This document shows, piece after piece, positions 16,767 to 25,679 of a stretch of 50,434 nucleotides of DNA. Position numbers and translations under genes: made by a program. The DNA is from Paenibacillus rigui (GTDB lineage Bacteria; Bacillota; Bacilli; Paenibacillales; NBRC-103111): positions 1-50,434 of the forward strand of contig NZ_NMQW01000079.1 of NCBI RefSeq assembly GCF_002234615.1. The letters are read 5' to 3'. Every line of letters begins with the position of its first letter. Position 1 is the stretch's first letter. The notes beneath the pieces were generated by a model. That model searched no databases. It was not told the origin of the DNA and saw only the letters and a program-made list of their open reading frames with translations.

Positions 16767-18273
16767 ACCTTTGTTCCGTAAAGGGCTGGCCAAAATGCTC
16801 TCCGGTTCCGGCACGAGCTGGAACGTCTGCGGGGAAGCGGAGAATGGTCTCGAAGCCGAGCCGATGCTGGCCGAGCTGCAGCCTGATCTGGTCATAACGG
16901 ATATTCGAATGCCGATTATGGATGGACTGGAGCTGTTGAAGCGAACCAAAGCCAGGTTCCCTGTGATTGAATTTATTGTCATTACGGGTTTTCAGGACTT
17001 TCAGTATGCCCAGACGGCGCTGCGCTGCGGCGCACTCGATTTGCTGGTGAAGCCTTGCGGCAAGGAGGATATATTCGAAGCCCTGCATAAAGTGGATGCT
17101 CTGGTGGCGGAGAAGCAAGCCAGGCTTAGGAAAGAAGAGATGGAGCGGCAACTGCTGCTGGACAATACGCTGCGCGCGATATTTCTCAGGTTCCCTTACC
17201 GTTCGGAAGCGGCAGCGGAACTCGAAGCAAGCTTGCGGAGCAGCAAGCTCATTTTGTTTCAAATTACGGATTACTCCCCGACCTCGAAGCAATATACGAA
17301 ACGCGATGTACCGTTGCTGCAGTTTGCGGTTCTTAATATGATTAACGAATGGATGGATATTCACCGTGCAGAGGGGAAGCTGCTCCTGATCGAATCTGGA
17401 AGGTATGCGCTGCTGGCAGATGGCAGGCTGGAGGAGGAGGCGATTTGCGCAGCCGTAAGGGAGTCGGTCTGGCGCCTGTTGGGCTTGACCGTCTCCTCGC
17501 AATGTGCCGGGCTAATTCAAAGCTTGGGCCAACTGCCTGACTTGTACGAGAGCAGTGTGGAACAAGCGGCGATGGAGGAACGAGCCGGCGAAGCCCGCAG
17601 GGGGGAGGCAGCCTATCCGATCAACCGGGCGCGGCAGCAGCTCATCAGCGCGCAGGTGGCTGCATTTATCCATGCAGGCCAAATGGACGCATTACGGCAG
17701 TATCTGGATCAGCTGATCCGGGAAATCTGCGGCATGCCTACGGAAGCATGGAAGGTCGAGGCGCTGTCCTTGGGCTTTGCGCTGCAGGATACGGCCCGCA
17801 AGCAGTTCGAGCTGAATCCGAGGCTTGCGGAATTGACAGGGCGCATCCATAAGCTGCATGAGTGCAGGGGCGTGGATGCGGTCCGCGCCTGGATGCTGGC
17901 TGAAACGGAGCAGTTCATGAGCCGTTACGGCGAATGGCAGGAAAAGCACAGCCGCAGCGCGATCCTCAAAGCAGCGCGCTATATGGAAGAGAACTATGCA
18001 GAATCGCTTTCCTTGCAGCAGGTTGCCGCACAGGTGCATTTGAACGCAGCTTATTTCAGTCATCTGTTCAAAAAAGAAACCGGGCGCAGCTTCGTCGATT
18101 ACCTTATTGAATTGCGAATGGAGAAGGCGAAGCAGCTCCTCGCCAATACGGATATGAAAATAACGGAGGTATCCGGCAGGATCGGGTACGATCTGCCCAA
18201 TTATTTTGCGAAGCTGTTCAAGCAGGCTACAGGTCTTTCGCCCAAGGATTACCGCAAGCTGTATCAGGGCTGA
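16738..18273 (+). CDS. YesN-type response regulator with AraC DNA-binding domain
   Basis: 511 residues: a receiver (EDE at the acid pocket, phospho-Asp in DLVITDIRMP, KP motif LLVKPCG), a long middle region of about 280 residues, and a C-terminal AraC pair of helix-turn-helix units (LSLQQVAAQVHLNAAYFSHLFKK, then ITEVSGRIGY...YFAKLFKQATG...PKDYRK). The ATG at 16738, after GGAAGGGGGG, is preferred over one at 16702. It overlaps the end of the kinase gene by 29 bases. It most likely activates the GH130 operon and the ABC/GH operon, since a shared module lies before both. A terminator follows. Confidence 0.92.
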   Translation: MTRIVLVEDEPLFRKGLAKMLSGSGTSWNVCGEAENGLEAEPMLAELQPDLVITDIRMPIMDGLELLKRTKARFPVIEFIVITGFQDFQYAQTALRCGALDLLVKPCGKEDIFEALHKVDALVAEKQARLRKEEMERQLLLDNTLRAIFLRFPYRSEAAAELEASLRSSKLILFQITDYSPTSKQYTKRDVPLLQFAVLNMINEWMDIHRAEGKLLLIESGRYALLADGRLEEEAICAAVRESVWRLLGLTVSSQCAGLIQSLGQLPDLYESSVEQAAMEERAGEARRGEAAYPINRARQQLISAQVAAFIHAGQMDALRQYLDQLIREICGMPTEAWKVEALSLGFALQDTARKQFELNPRLAELTGRIHKLHECRGVDAVRAWMLAETEQFMSRYGEWQEKHSRSAILKAARYMEENYAESLSLQQVAAQVHLNAAYFSHLFKKETGRSFVDYLIELRMEKAKQLLANTDMKITEVSGRIGYDLPNYFAKLFKQATGLSPKDYRKLYQG

Positions 18274-18294
18274 TCGGTACAGCCTTTATAAGGT

Positions 18295-18330
18295 CCCAAG
18301 CTGTCGATGGAGACAGCTTGGGCTTTTTTA
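18295..18330 (+). terminator. Terminator after the regulator gene
   Basis: The perfect 11-base arms cccaagctgtc and gacagcttggg, a six-base loop, then a T run. It separates the GH130-kinase-regulator operon from the importer operon. Confidence 0.9.
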
Positions 18331-18349
18331 TGCCCGCTCACGAAGGGAA

Positions 18350-18415
18350 TCTAAAAATTGTATCCTTTTCCCCATAAATCGTAGATGTTGCCCATCCTGC
18401 TCCTTTGTACAATGG
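18350..18415 (+). promoter_or_regulatory. Activator-type promoter module of the importer operon (copy B)
   Basis: Second copy of the 66-base module seen at 13639-13704. It contains TCTAAAAATTGTATCC, ATAAATCGTAGATGTTG and the -10-like TACAATGG at the same spacing. ATTGTA and ATCGTA stand 21 bases apart as direct half-sites. It starts 20 bases after the previous terminator. Confidence 0.72.
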
Positions 18416-18448
18416 AGATACAAAACACGTTACAGGATGGTGTCGAGC

Positions 18449-19360
18449 ATGAGTTCTTTTCCTATCAACAGCAAGAGATTCCGGCAAAATATTCCGTTAT
18501 TGCTGATGTTTATTCCCGTCGTGCTATTCTTTCTTATTTTCAAGTACGTTCCGATGTTTGGTCTGCTCATTGCGTTTAAGGACTATAACTTTGCGGATGG
18601 GGTGCTTCACAGCCCTTGGATAGGTTTGAAAAATTTCGACATGCTGTTTCAACAGTCCCAGACGCTGAACATTATTCGCAACACGCTGGTCTTAAGCCTG
18701 CTGAGCCTTGTCTTCGGATTTCCGGTGCCCATTGTGCTGGCGATTTCGCTGAATGAGATTCGAAGGCTGTGGTTCAAAAAGTTTGTGCAGACGGTAGTTT
18801 ACCTGCCGCATTTTCTATCGTGGGTCGTCGTCGGCGGCTTGGTTCTGACGCTCTTCTCGATGGAATCCAGCTTTATAAATCACTGGATCGAACGGCATTT
18901 CGGGGAACCGTACCCGTTCTTGTACCAGCCGAATTCCTGGATTGCGGTGTTCATTGCCTCCGGTGTCTGGAAGGATATGGGGTTCAATGCCATTATATAT
19001 TTGGCCGCCCTCAGCTCCATCGACCCGAGTCTTTATGAGGCGGCTGCTATCGATGGGGCCGGCAAGCTGAAGCAGATATGGCATGTGACGCTGCCAGGCA
19101 TTCAGACAACGATCGTTCTGCTCATTATCCTTGCCATAGGCAAGGTGATGGATGTCGGGTTCGATCCGGTATTCAACCTGCAGAACAATGTGGTCAGCAG
19201 TGTTTCCGAGGTCATCAGTACTTATGTGTACCGGGTCGGCGTACAGCAAGGGCAGTTCAGCTTAACGTCGGCGATGGGACTCTTCGAATCGGTCGTCTCG
19301 TTTATTTTGGTGCTGTCGGCGAATGCGATTGCCCGCAAATTTCAACAAGGCTTGTGGTAG
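18449..19360 (+). CDS. Sugar ABC importer permease, LplB type
   Basis: About 303 residues with six membrane helices. The cytoplasmic EAA loop (EAAAIDGAGKLKQIWHVTLPGI), which docks the ATPase, is clear. This belongs to the LplB/YtcP permease group of carbohydrate uptake-1 importers for larger oligosaccharides. Start: ATG at 18449 with a weak AGGATGG upstream; an ATG at 18437 is possible but has no ribosome binding site. The sequence upstream of 18437 is the promoter module. Next gene 12 bases on. Confidence 0.9.
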   Translation: MSSFPINSKRFRQNIPLLLMFIPVVLFFLIFKYVPMFGLLIAFKDYNFADGVLHSPWIGLKNFDMLFQQSQTLNIIRNTLVLSLLSLVFGFPVPIVLAISLNEIRRLWFKKFVQTVVYLPHFLSWVVVGGLVLTLFSMESSFINHWIERHFGEPYPFLYQPNSWIAVFIASGVWKDMGFNAIIYLAALSSIDPSLYEAAAIDGAGKLKQIWHVTLPGIQTTIVLLIILAIGKVMDVGFDPVFNLQNNVVSSVSEVISTYVYRVGVQQGQFSLTSAMGLFESVVSFILVLSANAIARKFQQGLW

Positions 19361-19372
19361 GGGGAGCGAAGG

Positions 19373-20242
19373 ATGAAGTCAACGAGAGGCGAGAAGCTCT
19401 TTTATGTCATGAATTATATCGTTCTGTCCCTTATTGGTTTAACTTGTCTGCTGCCGTTAATTCATGTGTTCGCTTTATCCTTAAGCGGGGCCCGGGCTAT
19501 CGCCTCCGGCGAGATCGGCTTGTGGCCGGTTGATTTTACTTGGGATACGTATAGTGAGGTCTTTAAGGGCACGAAGATGGTTCAGTCGTTCTGGAACAGC
19601 ACGACGATCACCGGAGTCGGTGTCGTGCTGAGCATGGTGATGACAATTCTGGCGGCTTATCCGCTGTCCAAGCGCTTTTTTTATGCACGGCGATTTTTTA
19701 CACTGGCTATGGTGTTTACGATGCTGTTCAACGGGGGGATCATCCCTACGTTTCTGGTCATTAAAGGACTGGGACTGATCGATTCGTATGGTGCGCTGTG
19801 GCTTCCGGCGCTGATCAGCACCTACAACATGCTCATTATGCGAACCTATTTCGAGAACATTCCCGAGGAGCTGGAAGAGGCGGCGCGTATCGACGGGTGC
19901 AATGAATGGCGGCTCTTGGTGCAAATCGTGCTTCCGCTTTCGCTGCCGGTGTTAGCGACATTAACGTTGTTTTACGGGGTGTCGTACTGGAATTATTTCA
20001 TGAGCGTCCTGCTGTATATCAGCTCGACGGACAAATATAACATGACGGTGCTCGTGCAGCAGATGGTCCAGAATCAGCAGCTGCTGAACGAGATGCGTTC
20101 CCCCGACGATACGGTTCAGCTGGTGGCCGAGGGAGTGAAGGCGGCAGCGATTGTGCTCATGATGGTGCCGATGCTTATAGTCTATCCGTTCGTACAGCGA
20201 TTCTTCGTTAAAGGAGTGATGCTAGGGGCCGTTAAAGGTTGA
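19373..20242 (+). CDS. Sugar ABC importer permease, LplC type
   Basis: 289 residues, six membrane helices, EAA loop EEAARIDGCNEWRLLVQIVLPLS, and a C-terminus ending VQRFFVKGVMLGAVKG, the hallmark end of LplC/YtcP-type permeases. It is the partner of the permease 12 bases upstream. A start ATG with GGGGGAGCGAAGG before it is clear. No ATP-binding subunit is encoded in the locus, so a shared MsmX-type ATPase is expected. Confidence 0.92.
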   Translation: MKSTRGEKLFYVMNYIVLSLIGLTCLLPLIHVFALSLSGARAIASGEIGLWPVDFTWDTYSEVFKGTKMVQSFWNSTTITGVGVVLSMVMTILAAYPLSKRFFYARRFFTLAMVFTMLFNGGIIPTFLVIKGLGLIDSYGALWLPALISTYNMLIMRTYFENIPEELEEAARIDGCNEWRLLVQIVLPLSLPVLATLTLFYGVSYWNYFMSVLLYISSTDKYNMTVLVQQMVQNQQLLNEMRSPDDTVQLVAEGVKAAAIVLMMVPMLIVYPFVQRFFVKGVMLGAVKG

Positions 20243-20338
20243 CGGGTGGACGTTAAGCGAATAAATAGCGGAGCGGGCATATTCACTGGACTTCCAAATC
20301 AGATGGTAGGATAAACAGAGCGGAAAGGGGAAAGAAGC

Positions 20339-22015
20339 ATGTCTAACACAAACACAATGAAACGGGTGGTCCTTCCAGTCGTCACCTCGGTGGCGCTCAT
20401 GGCGGTGGCGGCAGGCTGCACGGCAACGAAGAAGGAAGAGGGGGCCTCGGTAGAACCGGCTAAGTCGACCAAGCGGGGGCAGATCACAGCGACTATTTAT
20501 GACCGCGGCAATATCCCTTCGAGCGAGGGGACTGTGGAGAATAATAAAATCACGAAATGGATTAATGAGGCGGGACCGGTGGATGTCAAATTCGTGCCCG
20601 TCCCCCGGACGCAATCGGAGCAAAAGCTGAACACGCTGTTCGCCGGTGGAGGTGCGCCGGATTTGATTCTGGAATATGCTCCGCAAATTAAGAATCCGCT
20701 CATCGACCAGAAGCAGTTGCGTCCGATTGACGACATGATTGAGAAGTACAGCACGGAATATAAGGCGCTGCTGCAGAAGTATCCGGCGTTGAGAAAAGCG
20801 GGAACCGGAGCCGACGGCAAGCTGTACCAGTTCGGGCGAATTAATGAAACGATCCCGCAGCGGGGCTTGTTCATCCGCACGGATTGGTTGAAGAAGCTGA
20901 ACCTGGAAGCCCCCAAAACGACGGACGAGCTGTACCAGCTTGCGAAAGCGTTCACAGAGCAAGATCCGGACGGCAACGGGAAGAAGGATACGTATGGGAT
21001 TGCCATGTCGTATAACTCCGGGGCGGTACTGGACGAAATGTTCGGCGTCACGTATCCGGGCTTCATCGTGCAGAACAACGAGCTGGTTCACGGCTGGGAT
21101 AACATCAAGGCGGTGACGGAATTCAAGAAGAGGCTGTACAGCGAAGGCCTGGTCGATAAGGACTATCTCAACGACAAGAATGGTTCCAAGGCAAAGCAGG
21201 ATTTTCTGAACGGGAAAATCGGGATCTACATGGAGCAGTTCAACGTTCCGATCACGTTCTACAACGACTTTTATTTGAATTTGAAAAAAAATGTGCCGAG
21301 CGCGGAAATCACGGTCATTCCTTATCCGAAGACACCGGTCGGTCAATATAATCCGATCTTCGTCAACCCGGTCCAAATGACTGCAGTCGTCAACGCACAA
21401 GCGAAGGATCCAGAATCGGTGATGAAGTATGTTGATTTCGCCTCCTCCGAGAAATTTATGAAAACGATGTATTACGGCTTCGAGGGCGTTCACAGCAAGT
21501 CCGAGCCGGGCAAATGTCCGGTCGTGACCGATTTGGATAAATGGAAAACGGAGTTTAACTTCGGTGCCGGGGATTTTGCGATGCTGGCTTCCCCAACCTT
21601 ATCAGGCAAATGCTACTTCGGTACCGAAAAGCTGGATGCCAAGGATCCGCTGCAGAATCAGGTGAAGCAAATGTTCGAAATGAACTCGACATTCATTAAC
21701 TTTGATCTGCCGGTAGCCGGGCCGACGCATGCGGAGCAAATGCCGCAGCTACCGAAGGAGCTGCAGCTCATTCTGACCAATACGACGAAGCAGGTCGGTG
21801 TCGGTGAAGGCGATATCTGGGTGAAGTCCATCCTGACGCCTAACTACACGCCTGAGCAAGCGAAGCAGGACGCTATCGCTGCCTGGGAGAAAGCCGGCGG
21901 GAAGCAGGTGGATGATTGGTATAAAAGCTTTTACGCCAAGGACAGGGATAAAATCATTTTGACCAAAGATATTTATGACATCTTCAAGGAGCAGCGTGCC
22001 CTCCAGAAAAAATAA
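20339..22015 (+). CDS. Extracellular sugar-binding lipoprotein, LplA type
   Basis: 558 residues. The signal ends in the lipobox VAAGC (Cys near residue 27), so it is lipid-anchored outside the membrane. The rest is the two-lobed solute-binding fold of the large LplA/YtcQ class, with typical segments APDLILEYAPQI, FIRTDWLKKLNLEAPKTTDEL, QDPDGNGKKDTYG and GIYMEQFNVP. It captures oligosaccharides for the two permeases upstream. The 96-base gap before it holds no terminator. The ligand is unknown; the neighbours suggest mannose-containing or galactosylated sugars. Confidence 0.92.
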   Translation: MSNTNTMKRVVLPVVTSVALMAVAAGCTATKKEEGASVEPAKSTKRGQITATIYDRGNIPSSEGTVENNKITKWINEAGPVDVKFVPVPRTQSEQKLNTLFAGGGAPDLILEYAPQIKNPLIDQKQLRPIDDMIEKYSTEYKALLQKYPALRKAGTGADGKLYQFGRINETIPQRGLFIRTDWLKKLNLEAPKTTDELYQLAKAFTEQDPDGNGKKDTYGIAMSYNSGAVLDEMFGVTYPGFIVQNNELVHGWDNIKAVTEFKKRLYSEGLVDKDYLNDKNGSKAKQDFLNGKIGIYMEQFNVPITFYNDFYLNLKKNVPSAEITVIPYPKTPVGQYNPIFVNPVQMTAVVNAQAKDPESVMKYVDFASSEKFMKTMYYGFEGVHSKSEPGKCPVVTDLDKWKTEFNFGAGDFAMLASPTLSGKCYFGTEKLDAKDPLQNQVKQMFEMNSTFINFDLPVAGPTHAEQMPQLPKELQLILTNTTKQVGVGEGDIWVKSILTPNYTPEQAKQDAIAAWEKAGGKQVDDWYKSFYAKDRDKIILTKDIYDIFKEQRALQKK

Positions 22016-22052
22016 GTAAAAACATGTCAGGATCGGGAAAGGAAGATGAGCA

Positions 22053-25000
22053 ATGCAAAACAAAAAGCTGCGTGTGGTTTTGTGCTTCCTGATGATTTTC
22101 AGTATGTTTTTTACGGGTATTCCTTTTATTAACCATGGAGAACCGCAGACTGCGTATGCGGCCAGCTCAACCATTACGCGGAGCGGAAATGTGTGGACAC
22201 TGGAAAATGACGTGATGAAATCCGTCGTGTCTTTTGCTGGGGGAAGTATTGAAATGACGAGCTTTTATAACAAAGAAGCAGGGAAGGAGTATTTGACCGG
22301 CAGCGGCAGCCAATATTTGTTCTATTACAACTACGGCGGCAGCGACCTGTATGCCAATGACGGCGGATGGACGTTAGGTACGGCTACCATTACGGATATT
22401 ACGAAATTCGGTACGAGCTGGGGCAAGCTGCTGACGATCCCGGTTACCCGGACTTCTCCACAAAATGTGACCATCAGCCTCAAATTCGAGCTGTATAACG
22501 GCAAATCGGGGTTGAAGTACAGCAACTCGATCAAGAATAACGCTTCCTCCGATAAAACGATCACGGAATCGGATATCATCGCGTTGAATTTGCCTAACGA
22601 TTCCCATACGCTGCATTACGTTCCGAATATGGTCTGGTACAGTACTTCCGGCGCTTTGGCCCCCAATACGGGGAGAAATGCGATTACGGTATACAGCTCC
22701 GGCGATGGCTGGGGCCTGCAGCCCGAGATGAACTGGAAGACCGAGGGGGCGCCGAACCGGCTGCCTTTCGCCAGCATCAATGCCTGGAGCGGCATCTCCA
22801 ATGTTAAAGTGTCAACGAACAGCGAGGCTCTGCAGCTCGTCTTGTTCCCGGGCGAAGAGTTCGAGTACATTTCCGTTAATCTGACGGTGTTCAAGGGAGA
22901 TATTCTCGACGGCAAAATGGCGGTGGAGGAGCACTTCCGCAAACGGTTCAAATATCATGACGTAACATCCGTTTTCACGACGAACGACTGGGATTACATC
23001 GACAAACGAACGGATGCCTTTTTCCGCAATACCGTGGTCCCGAGAGCAGCTCAGGCTGGGCTGGATATGGTCATGATAGACGATTTGTGGAATACGACGC
23101 GGGACACGACAGTGGCGAAGACCAGCTTCACGAGTAACATGGCTTCATTGACCGACTATATTGTTGCGCAGGGGCTGCGGTTCGGTCTTTGGTTCAGTAT
23201 GACAGGGGATAACCATGATCTGGGCAGGGACCTGGCCGATTCGGCCAACATCGAATTCAAACGAAGCCAGGTGGAGGACATCATGATCCCGCAGTATCAT
23301 CTTTCCCACCAAATGATCGATTTGACCGAATTTTGGCCGAATACGGCGGCAACCTCGACCTCGCATCCGAGCGACAGCGTGTACCGCAAAAATGTGCTGG
23401 TCCGCAATTACCTGAACGACCTGGTCTCCAGGCATCCGGATTTCATCGGCAAGCTGACCAGCGAGGTGGACATCTATCCTACCCAGGGAGACCGGAACAA
23501 CGGGCTGCTGCACATAGCCGACAACGGGTTTATAACTGCTAACGGCGGTGTAGGAACGAGTATGAAAATAGGGTTCGACAGCTTCGGGTATTTGCCGATG
23601 AACTCGGTTTATTATGGCGGTTCGCCTACAGGTAGAACGGAGGATTACTATTCGTATATGCTTGCCAGGGTAATCAAGTTTAACACCGACCCAAGCGGTT
23701 GGACGACGACCGGAATGGATTCGCTGAAGAAATTTAATGACTGGCGGAAAAATCCGAGAATCAAAGCCCTGACGGATCAAACGACGCGGCCTTTGTATGC
23801 CGGCCCGAACTTCGATACCTCCGGTCCTTATGCATGGATGTATACGACGGATGACAAGAGTAAAGCGCTGGTCATTGCGACGGCAGCGGGAGTAACCGGG
23901 GCGGCCTCGGACGTGACCCTTAATCTGCGTTGGCTGGATAATAATAAAACGTATCTCGTGGAAGACATCACCATGGACGATAGCGGCAGCAGCACCTACA
24001 CGTATAAAGGGAAGTTTACGGGGAGTCAACTGAAGACACCGGGCTTGACCGTCAATCTGGCGGAAAACACCTCCAAAGGCAAGGCGTTCTGGATTCAGGA
24101 GGATAACGGCGCCTCCATGCAGGTGCTGTATGCGGATGAGAAAATCACTTCGTATACGCAAAATGCAGCGGGCTCCAGTCTCACGGTAAATGTGAACGGA
24201 ACCGCGAATGCAACCGGCAAGGTCGTTGTTTTTGACCGGACCGCCAACAAAACGGTAACACGCGATGTAACGATCGGCTCAGGCGGCACAGGCAGCGTGA
24301 CGGTCAGCTCCGGCACCGTGTTCGAGGCGGAAAGCCTCACGGCAGCCGTCTCCCCAGGCTCAAGCACAGCCAATGCGGCCGATACCGCAGCTAGCGGTGG
24401 AGCATTAAATTATGCGAATTTCGCAGGGGTGGGCGATTGGATTGAATATACGGTGGGCGTGCCGAGCCCAGGGCCGTATAACGTCAAGGTACAGGTGAAA
24501 AAGCATCCCGACCGGGGCATCGCCCAGCTGTATATCGACGGTGCAGCACAAGGCTCGCCAATTGACGAGTACCAGAGCACGCAGGGCTATGTCGAGGTCG
24601 ATTTGGGCAATATCAACTTCACCACATCAGGGAACAAAGCCTTCAAGTTTCAAATCACCGGCAAAAATGCTGCCAGCAGCACCTACTTGCTGGCCACCGA
24701 CGCCATCCGGCTGACGTATCAATCGCCTGATGTGCTATTGCCGCCGCCCGTGCCTGAAGGGGTGAAGTATGAAGCCGAGAGCTTGGCCCAAACGGCATCC
24801 TCCGGGGCAACCTTGGCGAATGCATCCGACTCGGCGGCCAGCAATGGCGGCTTGAACTACGCCAATGTGAATGTGGTCGGAGGCTGGGTGCAGTATGCCG
24901 TGTATGCACAAGCCGGAACGTACAATGTGAAGGTGCAGGTGAAGAAGCATCCGGACCGGGGGACGGCGCAGCTGTATATCGATGGGGCGGCACAAGGCTC

Positions 25001-25583
25001 GCCGATTGATGAGTATCAGAGCACGCAGGGCTATGTGACCGTCGATCTGGGGAATGTCACGTTCAATTCGGCGGGGGTGAAGCCGTTCAGGTTCCAGGTG
25101 ACCGGCAAAAATGCCGCCAGTAACGCATACACGCTGGCCACCGACTATATTTCACTGACGCCGCAGCCGCTCGTCTATGAATTCGAAAGCCTGCCTTCCA
25201 CCCTGTCAGCAGGGGATTCAACGGCCAATGGCTCCGATGCCGCCGCTGGCGGCGGAGCGTTGAACTATAGCAATTTTAATGGGGTGGGGGGCTGGATCGA
25301 TTACACCGTCGCGGTGCCTGCTGCCGGAACCTATACGGTTAGCGCGAGAATCAAGAAGCACCCCAGCCGGGGGACGGCGCAGCTGTATATCGACGGGGCG
25401 GTACAGGGGGTTCCAGTTGACCAGTATCAAAGCATTGCCGGATACACCGTTGCCGGTATGGGCAATGTGACATTCAGCTCCCCGGGCAATAAGAGCTTCA
25501 AATTTCAAATTACCGGCAAGGATCCGAGCAGCGGCAGCTTCACGCTGGCTCACGATGAATTGATCCTGACCCGGACCAATTAA
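22053..25583 (+). CDS. Secreted GH-D-clan glycosidase with three C-terminal carbohydrate-binding modules
   Basis: 1176 residues with a signal peptide (cut near AYA, residue 35). An N-terminal beta-sandwich of about 280 residues precedes a TIM-barrel-like part with GH36/GH27-style strands: VMIDDLW (about 339), GLRFGLWFS (about 377), and MIDLTEFW (about 422), where the Asp is the likely nucleophile. This resembles alpha-galactosidases, but the fit is loose: the usual DDGW reads DDLW, and an acid/base motif is not obvious. A small beta domain follows, then three beta-sandwich modules from about 756. It lies 37 bases after the binding-protein gene, last in the operon. It probably trims an extracellular polysaccharide or glycan so that products can be imported. 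The exact activity cannot be assigned. Confidence 0.8.
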   Translation: MQNKKLRVVLCFLMIFSMFFTGIPFINHGEPQTAYAASSTITRSGNVWTLENDVMKSVVSFAGGSIEMTSFYNKEAGKEYLTGSGSQYLFYYNYGGSDLYANDGGWTLGTATITDITKFGTSWGKLLTIPVTRTSPQNVTISLKFELYNGKSGLKYSNSIKNNASSDKTITESDIIALNLPNDSHTLHYVPNMVWYSTSGALAPNTGRNAITVYSSGDGWGLQPEMNWKTEGAPNRLPFASINAWSGISNVKVSTNSEALQLVLFPGEEFEYISVNLTVFKGDILDGKMAVEEHFRKRFKYHDVTSVFTTNDWDYIDKRTDAFFRNTVVPRAAQAGLDMVMIDDLWNTTRDTTVAKTSFTSNMASLTDYIVAQGLRFGLWFSMTGDNHDLGRDLADSANIEFKRSQVEDIMIPQYHLSHQMIDLTEFWPNTAATSTSHPSDSVYRKNVLVRNYLNDLVSRHPDFIGKLTSEVDIYPTQGDRNNGLLHIADNGFITANGGVGTSMKIGFDSFGYLPMNSVYYGGSPTGRTEDYYSYMLARVIKFNTDPSGWTTTGMDSLKKFNDWRKNPRIKALTDQTTRPLYAGPNFDTSGPYAWMYTTDDKSKALVIATAAGVTGAASDVTLNLRWLDNNKTYLVEDITMDDSGSSTYTYKGKFTGSQLKTPGLTVNLAENTSKGKAFWIQEDNGASMQVLYADEKITSYTQNAAGSSLTVNVNGTANATGKVVVFDRTANKTVTRDVTIGSGGTGSVTVSSGTVFEAESLTAAVSPGSSTANAADTAASGGALNYANFAGVGDWIEYTVGVPSPGPYNVKVQVKKHPDRGIAQLYIDGAAQGSPIDEYQSTQGYVEVDLGNINFTTSGNKAFKFQITGKNAASSTYLLATDAIRLTYQSPDVLLPPPVPEGVKYEAESLAQTASSGATLANASDSAASNGGLNYANVNVVGGWVQYAVYAQAGTYNVKVQVKKHPDRGTAQLYIDGAAQGSPIDEYQSTQGYVTVDLGNVTFNSAGVKPFRFQVTGKNAASNAYTLATDYISLTPQPLVYEFESLPSTLSAGDSTANGSDAAAGGGALNYSNFNGVGGWIDYTVAVPAAGTYTVSARIKKHPSRGTAQLYIDGAVQGVPVDQYQSIAGYTVAGMGNVTFSSPGNKSFKFQITGKDPSSGSFTLAHDELILTRTN
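24322..25574 (+). repeat. Three tandem carbohydrate-binding modules
   Basis: Three copies of about 135 residues each open with (Y/F)EAES or YEFES and share LNYANF, GGW(I/V)xY, KKHPxRGxAQLYIDGAxQG, YQS and FxFQ(I/V)TGK. They resemble CBM6/CBM35-type beta-sandwich binding modules. Modules one and two are also very close at DNA level around KKHPDRG to STQGYV, suggesting recent duplication. The third has diverged more. Confidence 0.75.
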
Positions 25584-25594
25584 GCTGTGATCAC

Positions 25595-25648
25595 ACAACA
25601 AAGCCCTTCCGATTCCCGATAGGAACGAAAGGGCTTTGTTGTTTTCTT
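25595..25648 (+). terminator. Terminator after the glycosidase operon
   Basis: The 14-base arms acaacaaagccctt and aagggctttgttgt enclose a loop, then tttcttttt follows. An A/C-rich left arm also allows partial function for the convergent gene. Confidence 0.9.
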
Positions 25649-25679
25649 TTTATGTTAGCCGGTAGCCGTTTGCCCGGCC

